A stretch of 64,000 nucleotides of DNA from Gloeopeniophorella convolvens (GCA_022496205.1 WTXD01000007.1:310001-374000), one strand, 5' to 3'; shown: positions 32,534 through 44,536, counted from the stretch's first letter. The notes: generated by a model from the sequence alone, not told the origin. Translations and numbers: made by a program.

Positions 32534-33641
32534 TTAGATCTTAATGCTGCGGTAAGTCGAGAGCTGGGACTTGAAGCGGGCGATTTGGCCTGAAGAACAA
32601 TCATTAACATTAATGACGCCGTCAGTGGAGGTCACGGTGCACTCTTACCAGTGGTAAACTGGTTCATGCAGGAGTCATAAGAGTAGTCCATGTAGTTGTG
32701 GATGGGGTCGACGCCGGCGGACGAGCAGGTATCACGGCCGGTGGGGCAGCCGGATGCAGCGGATGCCTCAGCCGGGGTGTCCGAGACCTGATCGCCCGAA
32801 CCGGAGCAGCCGCCCTGGAAGGTGTGGTAGAGACCGACCCAGTGGCCGACCTCGTGCGTGACGGTCTGCGATGCCAGCTCGGTCAAGCGGCCAGTTTGGA
32901 AGATCGCGAAAAGCGTACCTTGCCCTGCTCGTAGTTGGCCGTGCCGCCGTTGGGGACGGAGGAGAACAGGAAGACAACGCCGTCGTCGGTCGGGTTACCC
33001 GAGTAGTCTTGGGGGAAGGTCGAGTAGCCAAGGAGGCCCTCACCAGAGCCAGAGACGAAGCTGCGCAGTGGTCACATTAGCCTTTGCGTACTGATTCCTC
33101 TGCTGCTCGCCACCTACCCGACGCTGTAAAGGTTGAGCGCAGCAGCGCCGCCCTGGCGGAGAGTCCTCTTCATCGTCGTCTGCTGCGAGGCATCTGGGCC
33201 GACGTTGTTGAACCAATCTGCATTCACGGTGCGCGTCGTGTTGGCGAGCGTGAACGAGAGGCCAGAGCCGGAGTAGCCGTCATTGAGCGCGTCGATCTGA
33301 GCCGCGATCAGGTCGTCACTGTGGCAGACAGGAGGGGTGAGGATATCTTGACTAGCACAACGAGCAAAGACGTACGAAAGGCTGCCGCCCTTGGCGGTGC
33401 TGTCCTTGCTGATAACGTGGAAGTAAACCGAGACGGTCGAGGAGGCGGCAGTGTGCGTCAGGGCAGCAGGCTCAATCTTGTGCGCCGCGAAATGCTTCTC
33501 TGCTGCGACGAGCTTTTCTTCAGAAATGGACGTTCCGCACTTGCGGGGAATGACGGTCGGGTCGATGCGGTCGGAGACAACCGAAGGAGACGCGAGGGCG
33601 AGGGACGAGCCCAGGAGGACAGCAAGAAGGGAAGCGAGCAT
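32534..33641 (-). CDS. secreted M43 (pappalysin-type) zinc metalloprotease
   Basis: The start has a clear signal peptide ([20 protein letters not shown]). A prodomain ([19 protein letters not shown]) follows, then [76 protein letters not shown]. The zinc-binding motif is [14 protein letters not shown] (HExxHxxGxxH), and the Met-turn is [14 protein letters not shown]. Conserved cysteines flank both ([15 protein letters not shown]). The end [10 protein letters not shown] is complete. Four short introns. Length about 290 residues, normal for the fungal extracellular M43B family. Extracellular protein degradation is the expected role. Confidence 0.93.
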
Positions 33642-34228
33642 GATGATCAGCGGATGCTAGCGCAAGTGAAAGGGCTGAAGCAGCAAAACCAGGCGGGGCT
33701 TGCTGGAGAAGTAAGTGCACCGTAGAGCCCGTTTTATACGCAAGCAAAGGCTACGAAACAGCAGCTCGCAGACACCTATCGCAAGTGCCCCCATGTGGCC
33801 TTATCAGAGACGAGTACGGATATGTGCGGTGCGCCGATGCTGCACGCGTTCGAAACTCCTCGCGGGTACGTTGGCAGAAAAGACGACAACGATTTTGCGA
33901 TGCTGGCGCGCGGGGTAAATTGGAAAAGAACCTGGAGAACGGGGAGGCGTGGCTTGGCGGCCTCTTGGCGACATGGCAGCATATGCAACCGATATCACCG
34001 GATGGCCGTGAGCAGTGCATCATAAGCATCATGGAGACCACACCGCGCGCGAGAGCAGCTAGCAGAGCACGAGGTTCGTCGAGTGCCAAGACCGAGCCGG
34101 ACACATCGTGGCCGGCGGTGCGCGAGTCGCGCGCGCTCGAACCCTCCCCTCCGGCCGCTTCCGGGGCATCCCTGACTCAGACGCGTGACGAACTGCGGCC
34201 CGCCGGCACCCGATCCCGGACTTCGACC
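33642..34228. other. intergenic, protease and PET191 upstream regions
   Basis: 587 bp between divergent starts. A frame open from 33785 into PET191 exists but encodes low-complexity sequence unlike any protein family. Holds the protease TATA box. Confidence 0.45.
33732..33738 (-). promoter_or_regulatory. TATA box of the M43 protease gene
   Basis: The minus strand reads TATAAAA, about 90 bp upstream of the protease start codon, a typical core-promoter position for a regulated secreted enzyme. Confidence 0.5.
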
Positions 34229-34574
34229 ATGTCAAACTACTGCGAACCTCTCCTAGCTGCTCTCAAAGACTGCCTGTTGCACTCGGACTGCGTCGTCAAA
34301 AAGGGAAACCTCCCCTCAGAATGTATCAAGAACCATTTTGACGAGCTCCCGGACGAGTGTAAATCTCTCCGCCTCGCCACATTTGAGTGCAAGCGTGGCA
34401 TGGTGCGCGATGTTTGGGCTGTGTTATCCTCCTGTCTTAAGCTCTGCGAATGGACAGCTTGACATGCGGAAACGCTTCCGCGGGAACAATGCGGGTGCAG
34501 CTGTCGTGAGGATAAAGCAGGAGAGCGCGCCTGCAACTGCGACAGAACCCTCATCATCCGCTGCTGCTACGTAG
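34229..34574 (+). CDS. PET191: cytochrome c oxidase assembly factor PET191/COA5
   Basis: Small twin-CX9C protein of the mitochondrial intermembrane space required for complex IV assembly. Exon 1: MSNYCEPLLAALKDCLLHSD, CVVKKGNLPSECIKNHFDEL, PDECKSLRLATFECKRGM. Cysteine spacing gives C-x9-C twice (CEPLLAALKDC and CKSLRLATFEC). One intron (34403-34459, gtgcgc..acag) joins to LDMRKRFRGNNAGAAVV, the invariant PET191 MRKRFRG ending, followed by a Ser/Ala-rich tail. The start was chosen by homology; the in-frame extension upstream is rejected because the family begins at the MSxxC position. Confidence 0.92.
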
Positions 34575-36108
34575 TGCTACTACACTCTATGATAGGTCCG
34601 TGTCACAGCCCCTCAGTCAAAGCTCCTTATCCCATACAGATCTCCAGACCTACGAGCAGGTGCGGCTGTCGCATGGATGCCTGAAATCATCGACCCAATG
34701 TTACGCTTCCGAGGTTGGGCCACCTCCGGCTTCCGTTTTAGAAAGAGCTCCGGTGGCTTTGATTGGTCTCGGAGATTTCGCTAGCGCCAAGCTCGTCTGT
34801 TCATATGCTCACGGCCAAAACACGTTCATCTGCATAGATTCTAGCAAGACGCATGACCTGTAGCGATGTGAGCGCGGCTTGTATCGGCACCATATAACTA
34901 CAGCTGGGCAGCTTGGCACTGGAGGACTGTTGTTTGCGGATGAAAGGTGGAACCCGCTCTATCAGGCCGTTTATGAGAAGCAAAAAGCCAGAAAGAAGCC
35001 GACTAATTGGGAAGATAACGCTTCTTTCCTACGTATAGGTGGGCCCATCGCATGCACACCTTTTGCCAAGCCCTCCAGCTCGTCATGAGTGCATGTGGAG
35101 GCGCGTGCATCGACTCAGGTTCTCGGAGCGAAGTTCCATTCACCACATCTGCAAACAAGGCGCTTTTACTGCCTCAGGCCCAGCACTCAGCGACCGAACG
35201 TACTCCAAAGCTCGTGTCACCGGACACGCTTCCGACAACACACGGGACACCCCTTCGGTTTGCTCGAGCGTGACGCAGGCCAAGATGGGATCGAGCATAA
35301 CCCTATGCAAAACATGAGACTGTCGACCGGAATATACTGAGCAATCGACGCCAGCACGAGAGCCGTTCAGATGGTTGTTAGGGTATACCATTTCCGCTCG
35401 GTCAACGGCGTCTACCATTTCGGGAGGATGCGTGAGGGCTACACTTGACCTAGTGCAACGAAGGTACTGCTCACAGACGCGCTGCGATCAGGTCATGTTC
35501 TTGCGGATAGCGATGTGCTGGCGTTGGCTGGGACGCAATCAACGTTAACTCGGAGGTTGTTATTGAGCCTGAAGAACGTGTAAGTTCGCCCTGAACGTTG
35601 AACTTTGAACGCCTCAAATTTGAGTTTGGCGGCTATAGTAGACCCGCAATTGTACGGTTACGCAGCAGTGAGTCAGGGAATAGGTGGAGAGGGTGATTAA
35701 GGAGATCGTAGAACAGATATGAGACATCCGCTGCTAGCGTGTTCGCGGACTGGATCCAAAGATCACAAGCTGGAGCAGTGCTCGGACGTCGGCTTATTTA
35801 GAATTGTTCGTAATTGACATAAACATTCTTCTCGACCAATTTATCTTTGGGGTTGAACCTCAGTCCTCCGCAAGCCCATGGACACGATGATAGCCAAGCT
35901 TATAAGGTCGGAGTACATTACTTCTTGGGTCAAAACCTACCCAGACAGTTGCTTACAGATAAAGTACATCGAGAGGACACCGGGAAGGCGTCGTAGACGC
36001 AGAAAAGTAGAAACGGTGACGACTGAGACAAGAGGGGGCATGAACCACCCGGGCACCAAGGAAGCGCACTCGGATTGAGGAAGTCTATACTCTTCCTCCG
36101 CTTGATGC
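34575..36108. other. gene-poor gap, no gene seen
   Basis: 1.5 kb with lower GC than the surroundings (notably 35560-35840) and many short, broken frames. No domain, RNA gene or transposon feature recognised. Confidence 0.5.
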
Positions 36109-38354
36109 CTAGGTGAGGTCGGTGGCAGGGGTAGAATGATGAAGATAACGGATTGGGTCTTTGCACAGAGAGTACGAGTCTTGAAGGGCCACGACTGGCG
36201 AGTACGCCGGATTGTCGTGCAGCGACAAGTAAATGGGGTGAAGATGGCGGAGAAGGACCCGATCCCCATCCGGGACAAACCCAGGTTGCCGCACGTCATT
36301 GAGAAGCCCATTCCACAGGACGCAGAACTCATGCTGAAGCTCCGGCAAAGAGTTCATAGCGTCAAATCTGACAACTTCGGAAATTACGGTGTCCGAAACC
36401 GAAGCGTCGCGGATAGACTTCAGCCTCTGGACGAGTTCGATGAGGGTTTTGAGCCGCAGACTATCGCCGTTCGAACGATAAACGTCGTAACGGGTACCTG
36501 ATATACCCAAGTAACGTGTGACGATGCGAGACCAATCATCGTTGTCGTCGTAATCCCCTTTTCGGTTGATAGCCACGGCAACGACACATCGTGCGTCCAC
36601 CAGGGCTTGGCGATTGTATTGTCGGTCGTCGATGCGGGAGTTCGCAAGTTGCACAAAATCGACGATTGTGAAGATGTCGGGCCGCGCCGAATGTAAGGCC
36701 CAGTGGAAGGTTCGAGATAGTAGCGAGGGCCAGCCATCGATAATTTTCAAACAAACGGCGATACGGCGTTGCTTCACAGCCTTGGGTACCAGGTCGGATG
36801 CCAGGAGCGGCCCATCAGCGCCAAGATAGCGTTGGCCAAGTAATCATCCTGTAGCCTCCCCAGAACGTAATCGGGGGAATCCACCTCACTCGAAGTGAGG
36901 AGGCCGGGGATCCCATCTAGGAACTGTTCCAGCTCGTGGTCTTCATCCAGAGACTTGAAGGTCCACGACAGGACCTGAAAATCCAACTCCGGAGAGTACG
37001 CCAGAGCGGAATCGTTGCATGCTTTGACCATGCCATTCATGATCCGCTGCTTGAAAAAGCGGTGCAAGGGAGAGATGCGGTGGGATATGACGCTAACGAG
37101 CTCGGAAAAAATTTCGAGTGTGATGGTACAACAGCAGCACCAGCAGCAACAACAACAAGTGTCGCTGAGGCAGCATTGAACAAACGTATCGCTGCAGGAC
37201 TTGAAGTACTCAAGGGTCATGGAGACGAACTTCAGGACCAGCCACGGCACGCCTGTTTGTAAGGTCCAAATTAACGTTGAGAGAGGGGTAGAGTATGGGC
37301 TGTCGTGGCGAAAGATTGGCACAAGGCTGATGCACAGATATAGCCCCGCACAGATCCCGACGCATGCGCGCACGATGGTATAGACGGTGTGATTGATTTC
37401 AAGGAGAAAGATGACGAGGCCCACGAAGAAGAAGAAAACGGATATGTGCAAGAGTGCGGGCAACGCCTCGACCACCCAAGGAAGGCGGAGCTTTTCCACC
37501 CCTTGAGCCATGAATTCGCGGATGCGTGCGCGTTTGTGTGGGCTGAACCGTGGCTGTGTAATATGCAGGTATCGGCGGACCCATTGCTGCAACAACGTTG
37601 CCAGCAAAGCGCACATGAGGCTGATAATGAGACTGAGAAACCAGAGCACATTGACCCAGATGGTGGATGGAGATGGCGAAAATGTGGATGGATCGGAAAA
37701 AGTCGAGGGATTTGAAATGGAAGACCCGTCTGGCCCGGCATTGAGCTGATACAGATGCGCTAGGTAGAAAGCTGAGGCATCCTGCGAGTTCAACTGGAGA
37801 TTTGGATAGGATCCCGCGAGGAAGGTCGCGACCGTTGCTGAGAAGAGACCGGTCTGTGACGATTTAGAGCTCGGCAGGCAGTGAAGCGAAGAGCATGGGG
37901 AACGTACGAAGATAAGGATACCATCCGCGCCGCCCTTCCAGTCCTCAGCCACCCTCGCGTCAAAATCTGCGGCCATTCTATTGTACATAGAGAACAGTGG
38001 ACCAGAACTGTCTGAGAATCCAGTATCTTGAGGCCGTACCGCTTGCTGCGCTGCCATGGTCACATTCGGTTGATGTGGTGGATAGGCTGGGGTTCCAGTT
38101 CCATCTGGGGCGTGGTTTGGCAGTCCATCTGGCGACCTTCCAACATCGGGGATATGCTGTTGCGGTAGAGACTCAAGATTCAGCCGGGGTAGCGGCGACG
38201 GCTGACGGTCAACGCGGACGGCTGGGACATCTGAGAGCACAACCGCCTCGTGAGCGACGCACACCGACAACAGGAGAACACAAACTTTGACCGGCCTCCG
38301 TACCAGGCAAATGTTCGAATACAGAGCCGGAGGTATGCATGAGGGTTTGTCCAT
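36109..38354 (-). CDS. DUF6535 transmembrane protein (agaricomycete-specific family), frame broken
   Basis: Function unknown; a large, expanded family in mushroom-forming fungi. The DUF6535 core begins MYNRMAADFDARVAEDWKGG, DGILIF, then (after an intron at about 37857-37910) TGLFSATVATFLAGSYPNLQ. Transmembrane stretches follow: IWVNVLWFLSLIISLMCALL, LLHISVFFFFVGLVIFLLEI and VGICAGLYLCISLVPIF. Between them lies QQWVRRYLHITQPRFSPHKR, characteristic of the family. A poly-cysteine run sits near 37129-37159. At 36779-36806 the frame changes: GRSWHPTW in one frame, then LVPKAVKQRRIAVCLK in the next, which is exactly where family members read continuously. The end at 36109 is short for the family. 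The start is uncertain: 38354 is the longest ATG, 38057 (MAAQQAVRPQDTG) is also plausible. Confidence 0.7.
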
Positions 38355-38701
38355 TGTTCGACATCGCTTGTCGACGAAGGAAGGGCCGGGATGGTTCAAG
38401 AGGGAACGTGGGGCGACTGCTCAATAGGCCGGGGTGTCTTAGTAGTTTAATTGCTGTGGGTTTCAGCGGCCTATCGCCGTCACCCGCGCAGAAGTGCGCC
38501 TCTCTTGAGAGAAGATAGGGACCATATTCCGAGTGACTGACATAGGTGGCAACTTCAAGTTGCCGGATCGAAGGCGTGGCGCTACAGCTAGTCGGACCGA
38601 GGCGCTGACTACGGTATCTGATAAGATCATCGCACCTGCCGGTGGGCCGCGGCAGAGCTCCGCATTCAACGGCTTACAAGAAACAGCGACGACCAGCATC
38701 C
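38355..38701. promoter_or_regulatory. divergent region between DUF6535 and DUF1640 genes
   Basis: About 350 bp between divergent starts; no motif recognised. Confidence 0.35.
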
Positions 38702-39863
38702 ATGTTTGCACGGAATCTACCCCGAGCCTACCGACATCATCCTAGGCGAAATGGCCTACCACCCACTCGTCTATTGACTGACTCCGTAAGGCGGAACGAG
38801 CATACTGGCGGACCACCGAACATCTCGGACCCTCCTCCAGCGGCCTCGTCGGTCTCTCACCCCGCATCCTCTGGGGGATCTGAAGAGTCTCGTTCAATCT
38901 CCCTGTACCCGAGCTCCAATGAGCAGGATCCCTCTTTTCTTCTCATTCTAATCCTCCAGCTCTGATCGAGTCGCCCGCCGCCCGTGCATCGCCCCACGCT
39001 TCGGCATACCAGAACCCGCCCTTCCACACGCATTCCTTCTTCAGCGTTCTTGAGAGGACGTTCCAACGCCAACTGCACGCAGCCTCATGCGTGCGACACG
39101 CGCGCTGCTCGTCGATCGCATCGGCAAAGTGAAGCGCGACGGGCTTATGTACAAGGACCTCGACAACGTGAGTGCCGCGTTGTGCTTCCTACAAGAAGCC
39201 GGGCTGACTTCCCTCGGTGTGACGGCAGAAAGCGTACCTCCTCCGCGCGGCATTATCTGAGATGCGCGCTGAGATGACCATGCGCACGCGGACCGACACG
39301 GCCACCATACGCACACAGTCGGCGGCGTTGAGGCGCGACGTCGATGCTCTCAACGCGAGGCTGAAGGAAAGTCTTGACGGACTGAAGCACGAGTTCGTCG
39401 AAGACTTTACTTCTGCGTTATCTCGTACTCATCAGCAAATCTCAGAATTCAGATGGATGTCGACAGTCGGAAGAACGAGGAGAAGGACGCGAGCAAGAGG
39501 GTCGATATCGAGATTGAGGTGCGCCCACTCCTACATGCGACGCACGTCGCGATATGACGTGTTTCGGTGCGCAGGCCATGCTCAACAAGTCTCTCGTGGC
39601 GTTGTACGACATGCGATCCGATATGGAGGAAGTGAAGTGGGACAACATGCGCAAGTCAGTTGGTAGGTCATTTCTCGCACTATTGACAAACCAGGCCCTG
39701 ATTGTCTGGCACAGCTACACTCTCTGCATTTCTCCTTGTCATTGTGATTGCGATGGAGCTACGTCCGGTGCTCGATTCGAAGCCACCCCCACCAGTGACG
39801 AGCGTTCCGCACTACGCCGCGACTCATGTGGAGGGTTTAGAGAAGATGGAGTCCATCACCTGA
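38702..39863 (+). CDS. DUF1640 coiled-coil mitochondrial inner-membrane protein (Fmp32/MCUR1/CCDC90-like)
   Basis: The family is anchored in the mitochondrial inner membrane; yeast members affect proline metabolism and complex IV assembly, and animal MCUR1 modulates the calcium uniporter. The leader [20 protein letters not shown] is import-like. The next recognisable pieces are [20 protein letters not shown], then in another frame [20 protein letters not shown] and [15 protein letters not shown], then [89 protein letters not shown] and the C-terminal membrane helix [20 protein letters not shown]. Introns at about 39169-39228, 39392-39444, 39521-39573 and 39663-39714. The single-base frame change at about 39062 has no intron to explain it. 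Confidence 0.8.
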
Positions 39864-40070
39864 ATGTTCGGGGTCACGCAATGCCCCTCGACAGCACGCC
39901 CTGCAGCACGGGATGGCGGAGGCACGAGAGTTGACGATACACAAAGCTGAGCGATCGCCACAGTTGCAGATCAGTGCTTCAGACGCAGCCCCCTGCAATC
40001 GACTCTTTGACATATCATACACCCCGATCTATAGACATACCCAGGTTATAATCTCGTAGATGATGCGTAT

Positions 40071-40670
40071 TCATACAGAGAGCTTGTCCAACTTATCCGC
40101 GACCGCGTCAGCGCTAGAGTCCACCGATGCTGCCTTGGCTGTGGCACCTCCCCCCTCCGCGGGCTTCTTCTGAGCACCCTCGCCCGGAGCGCTGTCGGTG
40201 GTCTCCGCTGATGCAGCCGCTTTGCTGCCGGATGCAGCACCGGCACCGTCGTCGTCACTATCCCAGCTCTCCCGCACCGCCTCTTCCTGCCGCTTCTCCT
40301 TTCGCTTCTCTCTTCGTTTTTCATTCTTTTTCGCGCTCTTACTCTGCGCCTCCTTCTCTGATGCGGCTGCGCCAGGGGGTGTCCAGCCGGGGATATGGCC
40401 TTTCGGCAGTGCACGGGCACCCACTGCCTGCTGCCGCGTACTTCGGAAGCGCGCGACATCTTCCTGCGGCGTAAAGCCGGGGCGAACTTTGCGCTCCTTG
40501 CGCACGCTGGGAGGTGGGGCCGATCATTGAGCATCGCGTAGACGGAGAGGGGGCGTGCGGGCGTACGATCCATCTGCGCGGCGTGATTCCGGGATAACGC
40601 GGTCCAAAGTGCGCGGGTCGACGGCGATGCCAGAGGCAGTCTGCTCAGGGAAAAGTGGTGGCTTGGACAT
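40071..40670 (-). CDS. PYM1: PYM/WIBG homologue (exon junction complex disassembly factor)
   Basis: Binds the Mago-Y14 heterodimer and ribosomes and helps remove exon junction complexes from mRNA. The N-terminal Mago/Y14-binding region reads DPRTLDRVIPESRRADGS (exon 1), then across an intron at about 40513-40570 VRKERKVRPGFTPQEDVARF, matching the family pattern R-I-P-x-S-x-R-x-DGS-x-RK-x-x-x-V-x-x-G-Y/F-x-P-x-E. The middle is a strongly basic helix (KSAKKNEKRREKRKEKRQEE), as in PYM. The acidic/Ala-rich tail ends ADKLDKLSV. Start MSKPPLFPEQTASGIAV. The presence of PYM fits the very intron-rich genes of this genome. Divergent from GPN3 (229 bp). Confidence 0.85.
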
Positions 40671-40899
40671 GTCGGTGTCGGCAAGGGTGCAGGCGTCGGG
40701 GTCGCGGTGAGCTGGGCCACAGTGCCAAGTGCTGGATGAGCGTACAGCAGATCCGGGCCGCGATAATCTGCTCGCGGGATCGGAGATCGAATCGCGCTAG
40801 GGGACTTTTTCCCGCTCCGAGCCCTTCATTGGAGGCGCTGCCCTGTTGCACCTTGCTTGCTTTCTACCCAGAATCAAGTAGAACGTCCATTCCTCGGAT

Positions 40900-43087
40900 A
40901 TGCGCTATGCCGTCCTCGTCACTGGCCCCGCCGGCGCCGGCAAGTCCACCTTCTGCGCGTCCATCATGACGCACCTCCGTACGTCCAGGCGCACAGGTCA
41001 TCTCGTCAACCTCGATCCTGCTGCTGCGCCCGACAGCTTCGAGTATGCCCCTTCCATCGATATCAAGGACCTCATATCCCTCGAGGACGTGATGAGCGAG
41101 CTCGGTTACGGGCCGAATGGCGGCCTGATCTACTGTTTTGAGTGCGCAAGTGCTTCTTCCGCCCCATCCTGAACGACGAGACCGAGTATCTATGGGCGCG
41201 CAGATATCTCTTGCAGAATATGGACTGGCTCGAGGAAGAAATCGGAGAATACGAGGATGACTACCTTATCATTGACTGTCCCGGTACGTCTGTCCCCCTC
41301 GTGTAGCGTATCCCCGGTCTCGCACCTGTCTTTGCGGCATGTCATGCCGTATCGCGTCTCGACCGCTGACTGTGGCACGCACGCCTTCCTGCAGGCCAGA
41401 TAGAGCTGTACACACACCACCCGTTCCTTCCCACCCTTGTCAGGAACCTACAGCGTCTCGGCATGCGCACCTCCGCAGTCTATCTCCTAGAATCACAGTT
41501 CATGGAGGACAAATACAAATTCTTCAGGTATGTCATACCCCCTGCTTCTTCCAGATCGGTGCACAGCGTTCTGCGTATACTCTTTTCATCCATGCGCGTA
41601 AGTGACGGCGTCTTCACGCTCTGCACACCTTATCTCTGCCACGAGCGAGCAACGCGCTGTGCTGCATGTGCCAATCCAACAAGGATCTTTCCCCACTTTG
41701 CTACCCTGCACCCTGACCCCGTCAATCCCGCTCTTCGTGTCAGCTCGGGCATTTACTAACGCGATATAGTGGTGTCCTATCAGCTATGTCGGCCATGGTC
41801 AATCTCGAAGTGCCATGGATAAACATCATGTCAAAGATGGATCTCGTACTGCCCAACCCAGAGGACCCCGTCACTGGCGGACGCAACGGCCTTCGGACAC
41901 GTCGGAACCTCGCACGGTAAGTTCACTCGTTCGTCATCCACCCACGATGTCATCGTGGCACGCTTCTCGGGACTCGTGCCCTCGCCGACCCTCTTCTCTT
42001 CTTTCATTTCCGCACCGCGCCGGTCTCGTGTATGTTTCTGTCACACCGTTAACTACACCTGCTCTTTTTCTCTCGTGCCCGCTCACGCATGTGTCTGGCG
42101 CAACAGGTACCTGGATCCAGACCCTCTTCTGCTGGCTGCGCCGCACGGAAGCGGAGATGAGGAGAATAGTATCAATCCGCGTTTCCACGCGTTGAATCGG
42201 GCACTAGTTCAACTGGTAAGTCTTGTTACTAGCTTTCATACACTCTATCAGCCATTCTATTCATATCATCTGGGCCGGATACCAATCCGGCTGTCCGCGA
42301 AAGACGCGCCACATAGCGTCAACTTAGTTACCTTTGTTGTGCCTGTCATTATGCCTTACTTTCCCTGGCGAAAAAGGCGCGCCTTGAGGCAGGATCGAAG
42401 CCTCCCTCTTTTTTTCCTGTGGCTGCCACCGGTACCTATCCTGGTGCTTGACGCCGTCTTCTAACCCGAGTTCATATCAGCCCATCTCTGCCACCGAACC
42501 ACACTTCTGACTTTGCTTCTCATGACGTGATTGGTAGATCGAAGACCATCCACTCGTGTCATTCCTCCCGCTCGACCTGACAAGCCCGGATTCTATCGAA
42601 AACGTATTGAGCAACATTGACTACACCATGCAATATGGTGAAGATGAAGAACCAAAAGAGGTGTGTGCCTGCTCGATCCACGCCCGCCTTGCCGTGACTA
42701 CACTCTGTATCACGGACAAGTAGGCGTGGAACGCGTGTCCTTCATAGAATGAACGAGAGGGCTGACTATGCCAACTTTTTTTTCATTCCCCCCGTCTTCT
42801 CAACCTTCGGTACCCATGCGTCGCCGCATCCGAATGCTTGCTCGGTAACTCACACATGCACCGTCATGGCGCCCGTTCCACCCGTACCTCGTTGCTTTCC
42901 GTCCCACCGTGCTCCGCCGCCTGAATGTCCATGGTGCTAATCGCCAATCGCCACCGCCGCCTTGGTCGTCGACTGCCTATTACACCGCACCCCTATTACC
43001 AACGCACCACGAACACGCGTCGTGGATCTTATCCTTCCCTCGCAGCCCCATGATCTCGACGAAGGAGACTTCGCGGAGATGGATTAG
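40900..43087 (+). CDS. GPN3: GPN-loop GTPase 3 (RNA polymerase II assembly/import)
   Basis: Small GTPase acting with GPN1 in assembly and nuclear import of RNA polymerase II. Exons read [20 protein letters not shown] (P-loop), [40 protein letters not shown] (the Gly-Pro-Asn insertion that defines the family), [40 protein letters not shown] (G3), [13 protein letters not shown] (G4), [68 protein letters not shown], and after a long last intron [13 protein letters not shown]. Nine or more exons, with introns longer than usual for this window (up to about 370 bp, 42663-43048). Complete gene. Confidence 0.93.
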
Positions 43088-44536
43088 TCGGCAATTGGCG
43101 CACGCAGCGACTTCTTCAGCCACTCCGACAGTCGCAGCGTTCCCGCGGAATCCTTCCGCGAACACTATCCTAGCAGGTATCCGTGGAAAGGCAGTGTATC
43201 ACACGAAGATAGACTAATGCATACACTCAACTGTACTGCTCCTTGCGCCGCCGCCGCCACACCCCGCAGTCATGTGATGGTGCCAAAAAGATGGATCATG
43301 CAGGGACAAGGATACCTCGGTCTGCAGGCGTCCGAGACAATGCTTGTGTCAGCATTATGTGGTGTGGGTATTGCAAATGCCTCGAGCATGACAGCATGGC
43401 ATGGCCTCCGCCGGCTTGGATCCGGCGGGTTCGATCACCCGCCTGTAGCATGACTCGCAGGCGCAGCTGAAAAGATGGACCAGGAGCATGAGTAGATGGC
43501 TCAACATTGCTCCTTAAGTCGTCCAGTGGTCACAGGATTCAGTGATGCGCAAAGGGTGGGCGATGAACGTGGCATGGGGCTCGCAACTGATCGCGGGGGA
43601 CTGGAGTGGAGCAAGCGGGTAGCAGAGCCATCTCGAAGCGCGCCGGAGCCACGAAACGGCGGGTGGGCGATGTGGCACCTGGCCATGCTTGAGAAACGAC
43701 GGCAACCGTGTTCCGTCTGGCTGAGAAACGCTGCGTGCTAGGAGTGCTAAGTTTGTATTGCTGCCGACACGGCTTGGCTCCGCGCATTTTCCTGCTACGC
43801 TGATTGGGGAGCGCAGGGCGGTGTTCGCGCGATGAGTCCATATGCGCGCCTGCTGCGAATTGCTGCGAAACGTTTCACGGCGACGCTCAATGTAGCACCG
43901 CCCCGCTTTTGAGCTCGTCATGCTTTCCATACCAAGAGTTGAGAGTGACGAGCGGCGGAGGGGGACTGCTGCATGGAGTAAGATTGACAGGGCGGGCTCC
44001 GCACCACCACATCGGGTGGAGCGCCTGTTTGGCCTCGTGCGACGCGCCTCGTCGGGCCGCGACCGGCCCGAGTGTTAGTCTCGATGAAGGCTGGCACCTT
44101 GGCTGGCACCGGCGGGAGCGAGGATATTTGGGGGAGAAGCAGGCACGCGCGGATGGGCAGGATCAGAGGGCAGTGCTGGTGCCAGACGAGCGCAGGTTAT
44201 AACACGAGGCAGGGCCTCTCGCGTGTCGGGACGGGACGACCAGCGAGGGCGGCATCGACCGACACAGCCTGGGCCTGCCGGGCTCGGACACGCTGCGCAG
44301 AACAAAGGAAACGAGGCGAGTGTCGTCAGCACTACGGCTGGCGAGTGTCCAGGAAAAGCGTTGCAGGGCGGCGATAGAAGAAACGGTCCATTTGCTTGTT
44401 GTTGCGTGGCCGGAAAGTGTGCAGAAGAGGGGACAAACTTGGACGAGTCGGGGCGCGCGAGAGGCGGTTGACCGGAGTCGAGGGAAAGACACACTGATAG
44501 GACCGGGAGATTGGCGAGAGGGGGATCTGAGATAGG
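43088..44536. other. long intergenic region upstream of the His-rich gene
   Basis: 1.45 kb, G/C-rich, no convincing coding frame. It carries an inverted repeat-like CCGCC..GGCGG stretch at 43406-43440 and several AGGGG (stress-element-like) sites near its right end (about 44430, 44517, 44546). It probably serves as an extended promoter. Confidence 0.45.

Noticed and set aside
33785..34228. In-frame N-terminal extension of PET191
   Set aside because: The 148 extra codons are low-complexity and the family starts at the MSxxC methionine.
43395..43455. tRNA-like B-box (GGGTTCGATCACCCG)
   Set aside because: Palindromic GC stretch; T-loop has the wrong length and no A-box or acceptor pairing is visible.
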